Both the position numbers and the translations under genes were made by a program. A stretch of 64,000 nucleotides of DNA from Lycocorax pyrrhopterus obiensis (lineage: Eukaryota > Chordata > Aves > Passeriformes > Paradisaeidae), in NCBI GenBank assembly GCA_014706295.1, contig JACSVZ010000007.1, positions 62,756,441 through 62,820,440 of the forward strand, read 5' to 3'. Below, in pieces: positions 13,101-24,500 of this stretch. Below the pieces are notes generated by a model that was not told where the DNA came from, ran no database searches, and saw nothing but the letters and a program-made list of their open reading frames with translations. How positions within the stretch are numbered: position 1 is the first letter of the stretch; each line of letters starts with the position of its first letter.

Positions 13101-14000
13101 TGTGATATAAACAGGAAATATTCTTATGTGCTGATTGTCAGGATAAAATCACAGGGAATTGGTGATACAAACAGTAAATATTCTTCTTATGTGCTGACTT
13201 TCTGATTGTCAGGATAAAATCACAGGGAATTGGTGATACAAACAGTAAATATTCTTATGTGCTGACTTTCTGATTGTCAGGATAAAATCACAGGGAACTG
13301 GTGATATAAACAGAGTGAATGTTCCAGCAGTTTAACTTATGCTTCATATTTACTGTAAGAAACCCAAATGCCCAGAACTAAAGTAACAAATTTAGAAATT
13401 GCAGATATCAATGATGGGAAGCACAATCCAGCAGTAAAAGGAGAGATGACTGCACTGGATGATTTTCAATGATTGAGACCTAATTGGGAAGCAGATTTGT
13501 TTCTGGGGATGATGGTTGTTACATAAATTAATTAAATTTAGGAACAATTTTTGCTTCATTTCGTGATAATCATCAAGTCCAGAAGCCACTTTCAGGCTTT
13601 GATTTCACATATTTTTAAATCTGCACTTGTTCACTCCACTGACTGGAAAAAAGCCAGCTGCAACACCAAAAAGTATTTAAAAAGTATCAAAGGGCTTACA
13701 ATGGATGAAAATTTGCCTGTTTAAAATAATGATGGTATAACCCATTAGGAAAAGCATAAATTTATCTTGTCCTTGTTGGAGAAGCCTTCCCAGGGAATTA
13801 ATAATGCACCAGCCCATGTAACTTTCACTTGAATATAAAAAATATCATACCATGAGATACTTTAGGTCTTTAAATAGTTGAAAACATCATCAAGTCTTTC
13901 CTAGATAAAGAAATAAAATAGCATTGTGAACTATTTAAAAAAGAAAACCTACTAAACACTGTTTTTCTTTGGTATTTTCAGCAAGCTTCAGGGACTCTGA
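1110..14000 (+). CDS. POLE2: DNA polymerase epsilon subunit 2 (exons 2-19; exon 1 outside window)
   Basis: POLE2 is the B-subunit of the leading-strand replicative polymerase and works in the nucleus with POLE, POLE3 and POLE4. Coding exons read by splice sites and homology: 1110-1210, 2086-2161, 3173-3250, 3957-4050, 4418-4492, 4749-4832, 5324-5380, 5770-5818, 6746-6818, 7254-7426, 8982-9071, 9251-9305, 9628-9687, 9785-9862, 10252-10360, 12359-12535, 12632-12699, 13982-14000. They sum to 1516 nt, which is one phase base plus 505 codons including TGA. Every junction stays in frame. With the roughly 22 missing residues this gives the 527 aa of the human protein. Recognisable blocks are [42 protein letters not shown] and [17 protein letters not shown]. 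The central and C-terminal part is the calcineurin-like phosphoesterase fold, catalytically dead in B-subunits (GNF and PGPED replace metal ligands). The promoter is outside the window. Confidence 0.97.
1553..1650 (+). mobile_element. CR1 fragment (POLE2 intron 2)
   Basis: Carries the GGCTTCCCACTGCCAGAGGG to GGGAAGGAATTC section only; both ends of the family consensus are missing. Confidence 0.7.
5381..5769 (+). other. POLE2: AT-AC U12-type (minor spliceosome) intron 8 of POLE2
   Basis: The exon ending at 5380 (codons for SKA) is followed directly by ATATCCTTTT, which matches the U12-type AT-AC donor consensus perfectly. The next exon starts at 5770 (codons for QFHSG) after a terminal AC. 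The branch-site consensus TTCCTTAAC lies at 5751-5759, about 10 nt before the acceptor, as expected for U12 introns. No GT-AG alternative keeps the POLE2 reading frame here. All other POLE2 introns in the window are GT-AG. Confidence 0.95.
7130..7232 (+). mobile_element. CR1 3' terminal fragment just upstream of POLE2 exon 11
   Basis: Last ~100 bp of the family, ending CCCAAACCATTCTGGGATTCTA. It stops about 20 bp before the acceptor of the exon at 7254, so the polypyrimidine/branch region abuts the element. Confidence 0.8.
7608..7863 (+). mobile_element. CR1 3' end (POLE2 intron 11)
   Basis: Copy of about 255 bp from TTCCCACTGCCAGAGGG to the ATTCCAGGATTCC tail. Confidence 0.85.
11615..12253 (+). 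mobile_element. solo LTR of an endogenous retrovirus (ERVL-like), POLE2 intron 16
   Basis: A 639-bp element starting TGTGCTGGTTTGG and ending in CA, flanked by the perfect 5-bp duplication AGGTT (11610-11614 and 12254-12258). No internal viral coding sequence is present, so it is a recombined solo LTR. The TGTGCTGGTTT start is typical of avian ERVL LTRs, which fixes the sense strand as +. A nearly identical copy lies inverted at 55291-55931. It sits about 105 bp upstream of the exon at 12359. Confidence 0.9.
12700..13314 (+). repeat. minisatellite of ~68-bp units in POLE2 intron 18
   Basis: Nine tandem units of about 55-72 bp, each with the core TTCTTATGTGCT, then TCAGGATAAAATCA, then GGTGATA(C/T)AAACAG. 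Length varies by short internal deletions. The first unit begins exactly at the splice donor of exon 18 (exon end 12699), and later unit boundaries (ACAGGAAATA, ACAGTAAATA) resemble that donor. Confidence 0.95.
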
Positions 14001-14103
14001 ATTCCTGTGGCACTGAAAAAAAAGGCAGTGAACCCATGTGAAGCCAACCATAGCTCTTATTTTTTCCACGCCTTGGTTTCATGATGTATTATGGACTTTT
14101 TAT

Positions 14104-14148
14104 AATAAATGTCAAAGTCAAAACCGATTTGTTTTGTACACAAATAAA
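14104..14148 (+). terminator. POLE2: POLE2 polyadenylation signals
   Basis: Two AATAAA hexamers at 14104-14109 and 14143-14148 follow the POLE2 stop codon by 100-150 nt, so the 3' UTR is short and probably ends near 14165. Confidence 0.75.
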
Positions 14149-14165
14149 CTCTTACAGGAAAAGAC

Positions 14166-15370
14166 ACTGGTGTCAGTTTAGATAAATTGTCAAGTCAGAG
14201 TGAAAAATAATTGGCAAAGCACAAAAAAAAGGTAAGTGGAGGAACCAGCTGTATCAAACAGGAAAGGAGCATCTTTTAAAAAAAAGAAGTTAAAGATAGG
14301 GAGAACTTGGACAGCTGATTATCTGCAGGAGAGACAGGAAATGGGGGATAGGATTTTTCCTTGGATGGGAAAGGCCCAGGAAGTATCTGTGAGGTGCTGT
14401 TTAATGCAGTATCTATTTGAAGAGATGTCGCTGTTTTCCCCACGGACGAGTAGAGAAACAACACGAAGTCCAGGCTCAGGGATCAATGGATGAATGATTT
14501 AATGAACTCTCAGAAGGCTTTTATATGTCAGTTCACAAAGTGTATTAAATGGCATAAGGTAATTGGTTTTTTGCCATCCACCCCCTAAGGGGATTGGTCA
14601 AGTTCTAAGACACCCATCTCTGAATGTTTTTCTAGTTAGAACCATAACAATCCTGCAAAACAACCTGCAGCTGCAAGAAGTTTACAAAACTCTAACATTG
14701 TTTTGTCTTACTTGCTTGGGAAAGACAGAACTCTCACAAAATGCTGCAGGGAGCTGAAGAAAATCTCTCTGCTGAAGCTTTTCAGTGTCCACAAAGATAC
14801 TGTTACCCAGGGCCAGAAGAGGAAGGAGGAGCAAGGACATGGTCCTTTAGGACTTCTGGAGAAGGCTGGGAGGAGGAAATCTTGATGGAGGAAAGTGGGA
14901 AAAGAGTGAAACCAAGCCAAAACGTGCTCCAGGTGCTGGTGGGCATGGAGACCAGAGCGGGGCTACCCCGAAGTGCCCACTCCAGGTGAGGAACAGAGGG
15001 GACCCTCATCACTGGAGCTTTGTTTCACAGCCCCTGCCCACTGTGCTGGCATGGCCTGAGCATGGCCCAGGGCAGGAACTAGGAAGGGACAGTGGGACAC
15101 GGGCTCCGAGGGGACAGCACGGCCAGGATGGAAGCTGGATATGGTACGAGAGGTGTGAGCCGCCCTGGTGAGGGTTTAAAAGTGCTCTGTGAGGGGATGG
15201 CAGTGCCAGCTCAGAGCTGTGGGATGGAACATAAGCTTTGCAGAGAGCTGAAAACATGATGGTGGAAAAGCAGCCCTGCTGATGACCGGGGTGACGGCTA
15301 CGAGCCACCACGAAGCCACTGAGGGGAGGGAAAAGGCGAGGCCGCGATGCGGAGGCCTTGGCCCTGAGGG
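14166..15370. other. intergenic spacer POLE2-DNAAF2
   Basis: Apart from the solo LTR at 14426-14793 I recognise nothing here. The right part rises in GC towards the DNAAF2 promoter. Open frames in it do not resemble known proteins. Confidence 0.6.
14426..14793 (-). mobile_element. solo LTR, ERVK-like, between POLE2 and DNAAF2
   Basis: 368 bp. On the - strand it starts TGTGGACACTG, carries TATAAAAG and then ATTAAA, and ends CAGCGACA. Flanking hexamers are AAGAGA (14420-14425) and AAGATA (14794-14799), a 6-bp duplication with one mismatch, as expected for ERVK-type integration. No coding interior remains. Confidence 0.75.
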
Positions 15371-15374
15371 ACAG

Positions 15375-15477
15375 CCCGCCATATTGTTTGCTGTCTCCAT
15401 AGCAACCCGCGCGCCGCCATCTTGTTTACCGTCACCACAGCAACGCCCGCCATCTTGTTCGGCGTCCCCACAGCAGC
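15375..15477 (+). promoter_or_regulatory. DNAAF2 promoter: three tandem YY1-like + X-box (RFX) modules
   Basis: Three 32-bp modules at 15375-15406, 15413-15444 and 15446-15477. Each has CCGCCAT(A/C)TTGTT (a YY1-type site) followed by an RFX X-box-like half pair. X-boxes: GTCTCCATAGCAAC (15393-15406, one mismatch to GTNRCCNNRGYAAC), GTCACCACAGCAAC (15431-15444, perfect) and GTCCCCACAGCAGC (15464-15477, weakened). They end 26 bp before the DNAAF2 ATG. RFX control is expected for a motile-cilium gene; binding here is inferred. Confidence 0.75.
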
Positions 15478-15503
15478 GCTCCCGGCCGGGCCGTGCCGGG
15501 GCC

Positions 15504-18500
15504 ATGGCGGGCGCGGGGCGGCTGCACGACCTAGACCTCAGCGCCGAGGAGGCGGAGCGGCTCCAGCGCGCCTTCCGCGACGAGCGGTTCCGCGAGCTGT
15601 TCGCCGAGTACGCGGCCGAGCTGACCGACCCCGAGCAGCGCCGGCTGTACGAGGAGGAGGTGGCGGCGCTGGAGCGGGAGCGCGGCGTGGAGGTGCGCTT
15701 CGTGCATCCGACGCCGGGCTTCGTGCTGCGGACGAGCCAGGCGGGCTCCCGCCGCTGCTACATCAATGTCTGCAGCAACGCGCTGATGGGGGAGCCGCGG
15801 GCCCGCGCCGAGCGCGGCGGGCAGCGCTGGGAGCTGCCCTACAGCCTGGCCCCGGGCCGCGAGGAGCTGCGCCCCGCCGGCCGCCGCCGCCTCCTGTACG
15901 ACGTGGTGTTCCACCCGGCCGCGCTGCGCCTGGCCGCCCGCAGCGCCCGCTTCCGCCGCCTGCTCTGCGACACGGCGCTGGAGGCCGTGGAGAGGCACTG
16001 CGGAGTGGGACTGGACCGCAACAACGCCACTGTCCTGCGAGGAGTCTCCTACAAGGGCATCCCGCAGGCGCCCATCATCCGCTCCCCGCTGCCCGGCGGC
16101 GCCCCAAAGCCGCCCAACGACGAGGACTCCCCGCTGCCGCCCTTCCCCTTCCCCTTCCCGCCCGCCGCTGCCCCGCCGCCCGCCGCTGGAGTCTCCTCGC
16201 CCGCCGCGCCCCCGCCGCCCTCCGGCCCCACCACGCCGCGCTGGAGCATCCGCCACCGCTCCTACGTGGACCTGCAGGACTACCGGCACTGCCGCGAATC
16301 GGCGCCCAGCCCGGTGCCGCGGGAGCTGGTGGTGACGGTGGAGCTGCCGCTGCTGCGCTCTGCCGAGCAGGCGGAGCTGGAGATTCGCGGGCGGGAGCTG
16401 CGGCTGGACTCGCAGTGTCCCGCCTACCGCCTGCGGCTCCGCCTCCCCTACGACGTGGACGAGCGCGGTGGGCGGGCCGCCTTCAACCGGGCCCAGCGGC
16501 AGCTGCAGGTGACCTTGCCCGTGGTGCCGCCGCCCGGCCCGCGGGAACCGCCGGCCCCGGCCGGGGAGCGGCTGGAGGGGGCCGAGCCCGCTGCCGAGGG
16601 GCCGGCAGAGGCAGAGGCGGCAGAGGCGGGCGGCGGAGCGGCTCCTCCCCCGGAACACGGCCCTGGCGGCGCGGTCCGGAGCACGTGGGGCGGCGGAGAG
16701 CGCGGTGATCCACCCGCCGAACCCCCCGCTGACCCACTCTGTGTTCCTCCCGCTGACCCACCCGCTGGTCCATCTGCCGAGCCCCTCGCTGAACCACCCG
16801 CTGAACGCCCCGTAGAACCACTTTGTGATCCACTCGCTGATCCCGCTGAACCCCCGGCTGAAACTCCCGTTGATCCAACCTCTGAGCCCTTTGCTGACTC
16901 CCCTGCCGAACTCCCCGCTGAACCTGCCACTGATCCAACCTCTGAACCCCCTGCTGACCCACCTGCTGAATCCCCCGCTGACCCAACCACTGACCCCCCC
17001 TCTGAACCCTTCACCGAACCCGCCACTGATCTCCCCGCTGATCCATCGGCTGATCCACCCGCAGAACCACCCACCGAGCCCCCGGACCCGCCACTGCCCC
17101 GCTCCGCTGCTGCATCCCCCATCGCCAGCCCCGAGCCAGCCATGCCCACCGGGGACACCCCTCCGCAGGCCTCAGAGGGCCACCCCAGCGAGATGGCCAC
17201 GTGCCCTCCCTTCCGTGCCCGGCAGGACGAGGCGTCCCTCACGCTGCTCCTGCTCGTGCCCGGCATCCAGCCCCAGAGCCTCCACGGGGACGTGGGCATC
17301 CATCACTACAGCCTCCGCTTCTGCACCGACAGCGGTGCCTTCGCCCTGTTCCTGCAGTTCCCTCCCGCGGCCAGGCTGGTGTCCCCCGAGAGCAGCGTCA
17401 GCGTCTCTGCCCACAACGCCGTGGTGGGGCTCGCCAAGGCCCCCGGCAGCACCGGCCTCTGGGAGAAGTTCAGCTTCGGCCTCGACCCCTCCGCTCTGCA
17501 GGTAACAGTGGCACGTTCGGGGTGTCACCTGCCCCAAGTGCCGCTGCTGGGTGTGGCTGCTGTTCGGTGAGCGGTGTCTCAGGGAGGTGTGAGGGTGAGT
17601 TCAAAGTTGGCCATGACGGAAGCTGCTTCCTCCGAGAGGTGCTCCCGCATGTCAGTGCGGTGACCTGATTTGTGCGAGTCTTGTACGAGCAGCGCCAAGG
17701 TCACACCATGGAGCTGACACCTTCATCCTTGGAACTGGAATGACTTCTGCCTCCCATACAAATTTTTTTCTGAGGGAAATTCTAGTGATGAATGAAAACG
17801 TCGCCTATGTCCTTTATGTCCTTAGTGTTCACTTTTAAAGCCCTGTAAATTGCTCACGCAGCCTGTTCACACGAAGAAAGATCTTTATGATACACCAGAC
17901 TTACACACGTGTGCATACACTATCACGAAGTGTAGGGGGAGTGTCCCTGCGTCTGTATTTTGGGACAGAATTCCCATTTACAGCCACAGGAACACCCATT
18001 AGTTCAACCAGAGCAGAACAGCAAACAGCAGCTGTGAACTGTCCCAGTTTGCTGGGGTAAATCTTCACCTTCTCTGTCTGAATATGATTCTAGTTTAGTA
18101 TTTTATAATTTTGTGGTTGCTGGGCAGTGATGCTCCCGTGGTGGGAGAAAGTGGGGTGGCTGCATCCAGGTGACAGTGCCTGCTGGGAGCTGGCAGTGTC
18201 CCCAAAGGGATGCCCCACCTTGTGACACTCTCTGTCCAGAACCACTCACACAAGTTTTGTGGAGAACCACGTTACTCTGTGAGCTCAGACTTTCAGACGG
18301 TTTCTCATGGGCAGGGATTAAAGCTGCATAGTTCTTGTGTAACCTTCCAGCCATGGGATTTGGAGTTTGGCTTGAGCTGAGACCAATAAAATCCTCTGCA
18401 GTTTGGATCACGTGCTGTGGGAGTGCAAGTCCAGGAAGCTGGCAGGCTTCAAGTGTATCCACTGGGATAGACTTGGCTTGGAGCAGCTTAATGGCTCCAT

Positions 18501-21500
18501 CCCTACAACTAGAAATGACTTGTGCATGATTTTGAAAGATATTTATCCAATTAGTGTTTGTGCAGCTGAAACCACGTTTAATTTCCCATTTAGCGGCCTC
18601 ACACCTTTTACAGCAGCAATTCCTGTGAAGGAGGAGCTGATCATTTCGGGGAAGTCTCAAAGATGATGAATTTATGGAGAACCACCCACGCTGAGCTGTT
18701 TGCAGAGCGTTTCCTTTGCTTTTACCGGAGCAGGAGCCTGCAAGTCTGTGCAAGTGGGGCCACAGAACACTCAGTGCTGCTGTTCATTGCTGTGATCTGG
18801 CACTGGCTGCTGCTGCTGCCACGTCAAAAAAGCCACTGTGTAAACTCCTGCCTGTTTTCTGTGCAGGTACAGAGGCTGCCCAGGGCACTGGTGGAGTCCC
18901 CATCCCTGGAAATGCTCAAAAAACCTGTGGATGTGGCACTTGAGAGGATGTTTAGTGGTGAACATGGTGGTGGTGCTGGGTTGGTGGCTGCACTAATGGT
19001 TGGAAGTTTGGTCTATGGATTTGTTATTGCAATTGGAGGAACATTTTGTGAGTGAAAGTTGTTAAAAGGCCACCCAGTAATGAGATTTTGGCTTTGTGAG
19101 TTATAAAAACCCCTTGGATGTGCTGATTTTATTATATATTGCAAAATGTTTTGGGTGGAGTAGGAGAAAGAGATTGAGCATTAGTCATCAGCTTCCCAGC
19201 CATTCATTCACAGCAGACTCCAAGAGATTCTCCTGGCCTCCAGTCCTTTTGGACACTGGGGTCTGCAAATTGAAGCAGGACAAATAAACTTGAAGTCATT
19301 TGTCCTGTTTGCTTTTTTAAAAATCTCTGCTATTTCCCCAAAGTGCCTGAGAGCTGCACTCGCTCAGAGTGAAGGGAGAAAAATGAATATTTAATTAGAG
19401 CCACTATTACATGCTGCCTTCTGGCCATTAACTATTTGTTCCTGGTCGCTTTTCTTCTACTTATGCTGATTTCTCCAATTTGTCTGATGCCACCTTGGGG
19501 GTTTTTCTGCCTTGAGTCTCGTTCTATAATCAGAGCCGTGCCCTGAGACCCGTGACAAGTTGCATCAGTCATTGCAGAGTGCACAGAGCAGTGCCCTGTC
19601 AATGCCTTCAGGGAGCTTTGGGGGCTGAGGCGAGCAGGAATTTTATCCTGCACCTCCCAACCTCCTTGTTGGTCATCTCCTCTCCCACAGCAGCACTGCC
19701 AGAGGATAGTGCCTGGCAAAAGGGAATCATGGAATGGTTTGGGTTGGAAGGGATCTTAAAACTCACCCAGTCCCACCCCTGCCATGGGCAGGGACACCTT
19801 CCCCTATCCCAGGTTGCTCCAAGCCCCATGTTTTTAACAGCTATGGAATTCCTACTCTGCTCTGTTCTGGGAAGTTGCTTCCTGCTGGAGACCCAGGGTT
19901 GCTGTGTTGTTCCATGGAAGAGATTCCTCACTGGGTTAGTTCAGAGTCTGCCCCTCATTGGTACCTCCTGCCACGGTGGCTGTTCAGTGCCCTGTGAGGC
20001 TGCCTGCCCAACTCATTCCCATTAACTGCCAGTTCCTTCTTGGAAGTTGCTCTGATCCACATACTGGTAGAAGAATGAGTTGAGCTTGTCCTTAGAACAC
20101 CATGCTTGAAACAGAACTTCAAGGGCTGCTTCTCCTTTTGTAGTGAGCCGTGGCTGAATCCCCGTGCTGGAAGATGATCTATTTAGAGCTCAGTTTCCAT
20201 AGATGCCGAGCAGTTGGAATTCCCACCCCAGCAAGTGCCTCTTTTCAGGAAGTCTTTACAGTGCCCTGGTCCTCCCTGGACTTTAACTGAGTGGTTTCAC
20301 TCCTTGGCTAAACCATAATGTCCACACTGCAGTTGGACTTGATGATCCTGGAGGTCTTTTCCATCCTAATGATTCTATGACTTGTTATGGTGACCAGAAA
20401 TCCTATAAAAATAAAGATTCCAGAACTTTGGATGTCGTGGGCTTAGGGTCACCTATTTCAGGGGTTTAAAAGCCACCTTTTGTCACTGCCCTGGTGCTCA
20501 GTCACTGCAGCAGAGACCACAGTGCTGATCCTTCTGCAGGGCTTGCTCCAGGCCCTGTTTTTCCAGGGAATAGAGCCTCATTCCCTGAGGAAGCTGCCTG
20601 ATTTCCCCACTGCTCTTTGCCTCGAAGGACCAGACACGGGCTGTGCTCCCTCCATTACTCTTCACTGCAGTTCATCCATGATAACCTTCTTTTACCTTTT
20701 GCTTAAATCCTGGGAATTCAGGCTTGGGAAACTCCTGCATCAGAGAGTTCCCCTTCATTTCCAGACAACACAGCCTGGGGAGAAAATGACGAAGGAAGAA
20801 TGGTTGGGAGTTAAATAACCATTAATAAAATTTGTAAGCCTGCCAGGCAGGGTTTCTGAGAACATGTCCCAGTGTGTCCTGGTTTATGGTAGTGCTGGAG
20901 CTGGGCAATTATGGAAATTGTGCCTTTGGAAAGCACTGTCTTGGAATGTTTGGCTTCCTGGGGTTAAAGGCTCGATTCCTAACAGGAATAAAAAGCAGTT
21001 TTCTGGGGGTGTATGGAGCTACTGAGACTTGGGGGCTCAGTTCTCGGAGCACGTGAAACACATTTGGCGGGTAATTCATTCTGCCAGCAGTTTTGGGGTC
21101 GTGTCTGTTCCTTTTCATGGGATTAGAAAAAGCCTGGTTCATGCAGGAATTCCCTTTCAGGCTGATCCACACCCTTCCTGCCCTTCTCAGAGGCCTGGAA
21201 TGGGTTTGTTCAGAGGATGTGTGCTCAGTCCCCTGGTCAGTGCTTCCCCCCGGGTACCCCTTGCTGGGCAGGGAATTGCAGCCAGCCCATCCCTTTCCTA
21301 AAAAAACCCCATCAGATCTTATGGAGAATATTAGGATTTAACTCACATAAACCCCCACGGGGCTCCAGGGAACAGCAGGGAGCAGAGGAAAACAGAGGAA
21401 ATATTTCCTCTGCTTTCCTATGCATTGTTATTTTTTTTTAACATTTACAGGCTGAAAAATATTATACGAAACATTCCTGAGGAATTCATGGTTGGAGCTA

Positions 21501-24500
21501 AGTCTGAGTTACGCTGTGTGTGAGGGATCCAAATGGGAATTGCTCAGAGATAGGGAAGTTTTGTTTAACTTTTCTGGGAGTGTTGAGGTCTCCACGCAGG
21601 ATGTTCTGCATGGATGTGATTTTTGTGCTTGGCACAGCCACCAGCGCCTGGTGAAGGAGATCCTTTGGAAGCTCCTGGTGCTTTTTCCTTCAGAAAGCAG
21701 CTGGTCAAAAAGATGTGGAGCTGTTGGAGCAGGTATGGAGAGGCCATGGAGATGGTCCAGGGGCTGGAGCCCCTCTGCTCTGGAGCCAGGCTGGGACAGC
21801 TGGGGGTGCTCACCTGGAGAAGGAGAAGGCTCCAGGGAGAGCTCAGAGCCCCTTGCAGGGCCTAAAGGGGCTCCAGGAGAGCTGGAGAGGGACTGGGGAC
21901 AAGGGCTGGAGGGACAGGACACAGGGAATGGCTTCCCAGTGCCAGAGGGCAGGGATGGATGGGATATTGGGAAGGAATTCCTGGCTGGGAGGGTGGGGAG
22001 GAGCTGGCACAGGGTGCCCAGAGAAGCTGGGGCTGCCCCTGGATCCCTGGCAGTGTCCAAGGCCAGGTTGGATCAGCCCAGATCACTTTATCCCATCCTC
22101 TTCTAGGGGGCACTTAATCATCACAGAATCCCAGACTGGTTTGGGTGGAAGGGACGTTAAATCCCATCCAGTGCCACCCCTGCCATGGGCAGGGACGCCT
22201 CCCACTGTCCCAGGCTGCTCCAAGCCCCAGTGTCCAGCCTGGCCTTGGACACTTCCAGGGATCCAGGGGCAGCCACAGCTTCTCTGGGCACCCTGTGCCC
22301 GGGCCTCCCCACCCTCCCAACCAGGAATTCCTTCCCAATATCCCATCTAAATTTCCCTACATCACTGTGTGGAGCTCTAGGTGGCAGAGTTATGTTGCTC
22401 CTGGCACTGGGAACATGTGGAAAAGGCTGTGGGCTGGAAGTGCTCCCATGGGCCGAGCTGGGCTGTCCTTGTGCTGGGTGAGCTCAGAATTTGGGCTCTT
22501 GTGGATAAATGTTTTCCTTGGTTGGAGACTCAACCGAGCATGAAACTTTGAGAGCCGTGTTGGGAAGTGTAAGACATGGATGTTTTAAACCTTTGCCACC
22601 TTTCAGGGAGAAATCCATCCCAGAGAGCTGTTTTGCCCTCATTTCCCAGCTATCCGGAGTTGTTACACAGTTTCTTTGGAAGTCAGGGTTATAATTTTCA
22701 ATTTCCAAGCTACTATAAAGACTTATTGTAATAGTCAGGAGTCACTTCTAAGAAGATGCTGCTGGAAACTGGGGCTGTTGTATGTAATCCTACAACAGTT
22801 TATTTTTGCTTCACTTAATTCTGTGCTCAGCATTTCAAGACTCTTGGCAAGTTTTTTGGGAGGTCAGAGAAGGACAAAGAAGGAGAACACAACAAACTTA
22901 TTATTTCATATTTTTCAAAGTAATCTCTTTCCCAAGCTACATTAAGGACCATAATTAGTTTGCTTCTGCTATAAAACAAACTAATTTCTGAATAGTCTTT
23001 AATTGGTAGCTGCATTTTGGGAATAACGTGACTACACAAAACAGTTATGTCAGGAAACATTATTAACCTACTGATGAAGCTCATCAAAGCTTCTTTGGAG
23101 CTGTTTAATCTTTGCAGTCATGAGCACCTCGGAAAAGTTTTCATTTCATTACAGGTACCAACACTTTGAGCTTCAAATTCTCAGGGTGAGCTGGTTTGTG
23201 CTGGGACCCCACAAACGCAGAAGTCAGGAAATCCATGGATCCAGGTCCTTTTCCATACTGGGATGACTTACTGGGTTTTGACCAGAGAAACTGTGGCTGT
23301 CCCATCCCTGGAAGTGGCCAAGGCCGGGTTGGATGGGCTTTGGAGCAACCTGGGATAGTGGAAGGTGTCCCTGCCCATGGCACGGTTGAAACTGGATGGG
23401 ATTTAAATCCCCTCCCAACCCAAACCATTCTGAGACTCCCCGATCCTCTCATTACAGGAGGCACAAAAATAATTCAAGCCTGAAATCTGTCCTGCTTTTC
23501 AAACTTGCAGCCTGCGTGGGAGGTAACTCTGGATGGAAACTGTCTTCAATTTGGATAAATTAAGGCAGAATAAACCCATCTGAGAGCTGAGGGCAGCCGT
23601 GAGGGGACCGGCTTTGCGCTGTCGGCGCTGTGAGACACAAGGACGGGTCTGAATGATGAAGTGTTCTAGAAACCAAAGGCATCCCTGCTAACGTTTATGT
23701 TAATTTGGTCTCAGTTTAGTCACAGGGAAAAATGAATGTGTACCAAACAGCAGATGACAGTATGTGCAGGGAAAAACAAATTAAATTCGAAGTTGCTAAG
23801 AGAGAATCATAAATACCAGAAAATAAACTGCTCAAATTGAAGAATTATTTTACAGGGTCATTGAAATCAGCTGCAGATGGTTGTCCTCTGTTTGCTCTGG
23901 CTTGGAAGGCAGAGCAGGCTTTAGAATAAATTCCTGAATCATTTTTTTCCCAAGGTCTGTGCTTTGATAACATCTGCAGTAATATAAATGCCTCGGTGTG
24001 TGCTCCCCGTGAATGCAAAGTCTGAGTTACAGTGGCTGGCTGGTGGAACAGGCTAATGATAATCACCTTATTGACAACAAACACATCCCAGGTGCCATGA
24101 TTTATGGCAGGCCACGGGGCAGGGATGGGATAAAATGGTAAATATTTATGGAAATTCGGTGTTGGGCTGGGATGACACTTGGTAAAATTGATTTGCAGTA
24201 ATGAGTCAAAGTTAATGGAACATCAGAAGTGGTTACATTTTATCCTCGTTTGAAGTACTGATTAATCATAGAATCATGGAATATCCTGAGCTGGGAGGGA
24301 CCCACAAGGATCATCCATCCAACCCCTGGCCCTGCACAGACACCCCAACAACCCCACCCTGGGCATCCCTGGTGTCCAAACGCTCCTGGAGCTCTGGCAG
24401 CCTCGGGGCCGTGCCCATTCCCTGGGGAGCCTGGGCAGTGCCCAGCACCCTCTGGGGGAAGAACCTTTCCCTGATAATAGACCTCTCATTCAGATTTTCT

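Noticed and set aside
15422..16708. 428-codon + frame and 375-codon - frame across DNAAF2 exon 1
   Set aside because: GC-rich shadow frames with Ala/Arg/Gly composition; the kintoun frame carries the recognisable PIH1 and CS-like domains.
16448..17299. 283-codon Gly/Ser-rich frame opposite DNAAF2
   Set aside because: Reverse reading of the Pro-rich coding repeat; the + frame is the conserved protein.
18103..18753. 216-codon - frame in DNAAF2 intron 1
   Set aside because: No recognisable domain, no splice support and no codon signature; probably chance.
21492..22350. Several ~200-codon frames
   Set aside because: CR1 3' ends have few stops in this family; they lie in the non-coding tail of the LINE, not in its reverse-transcriptase gene.
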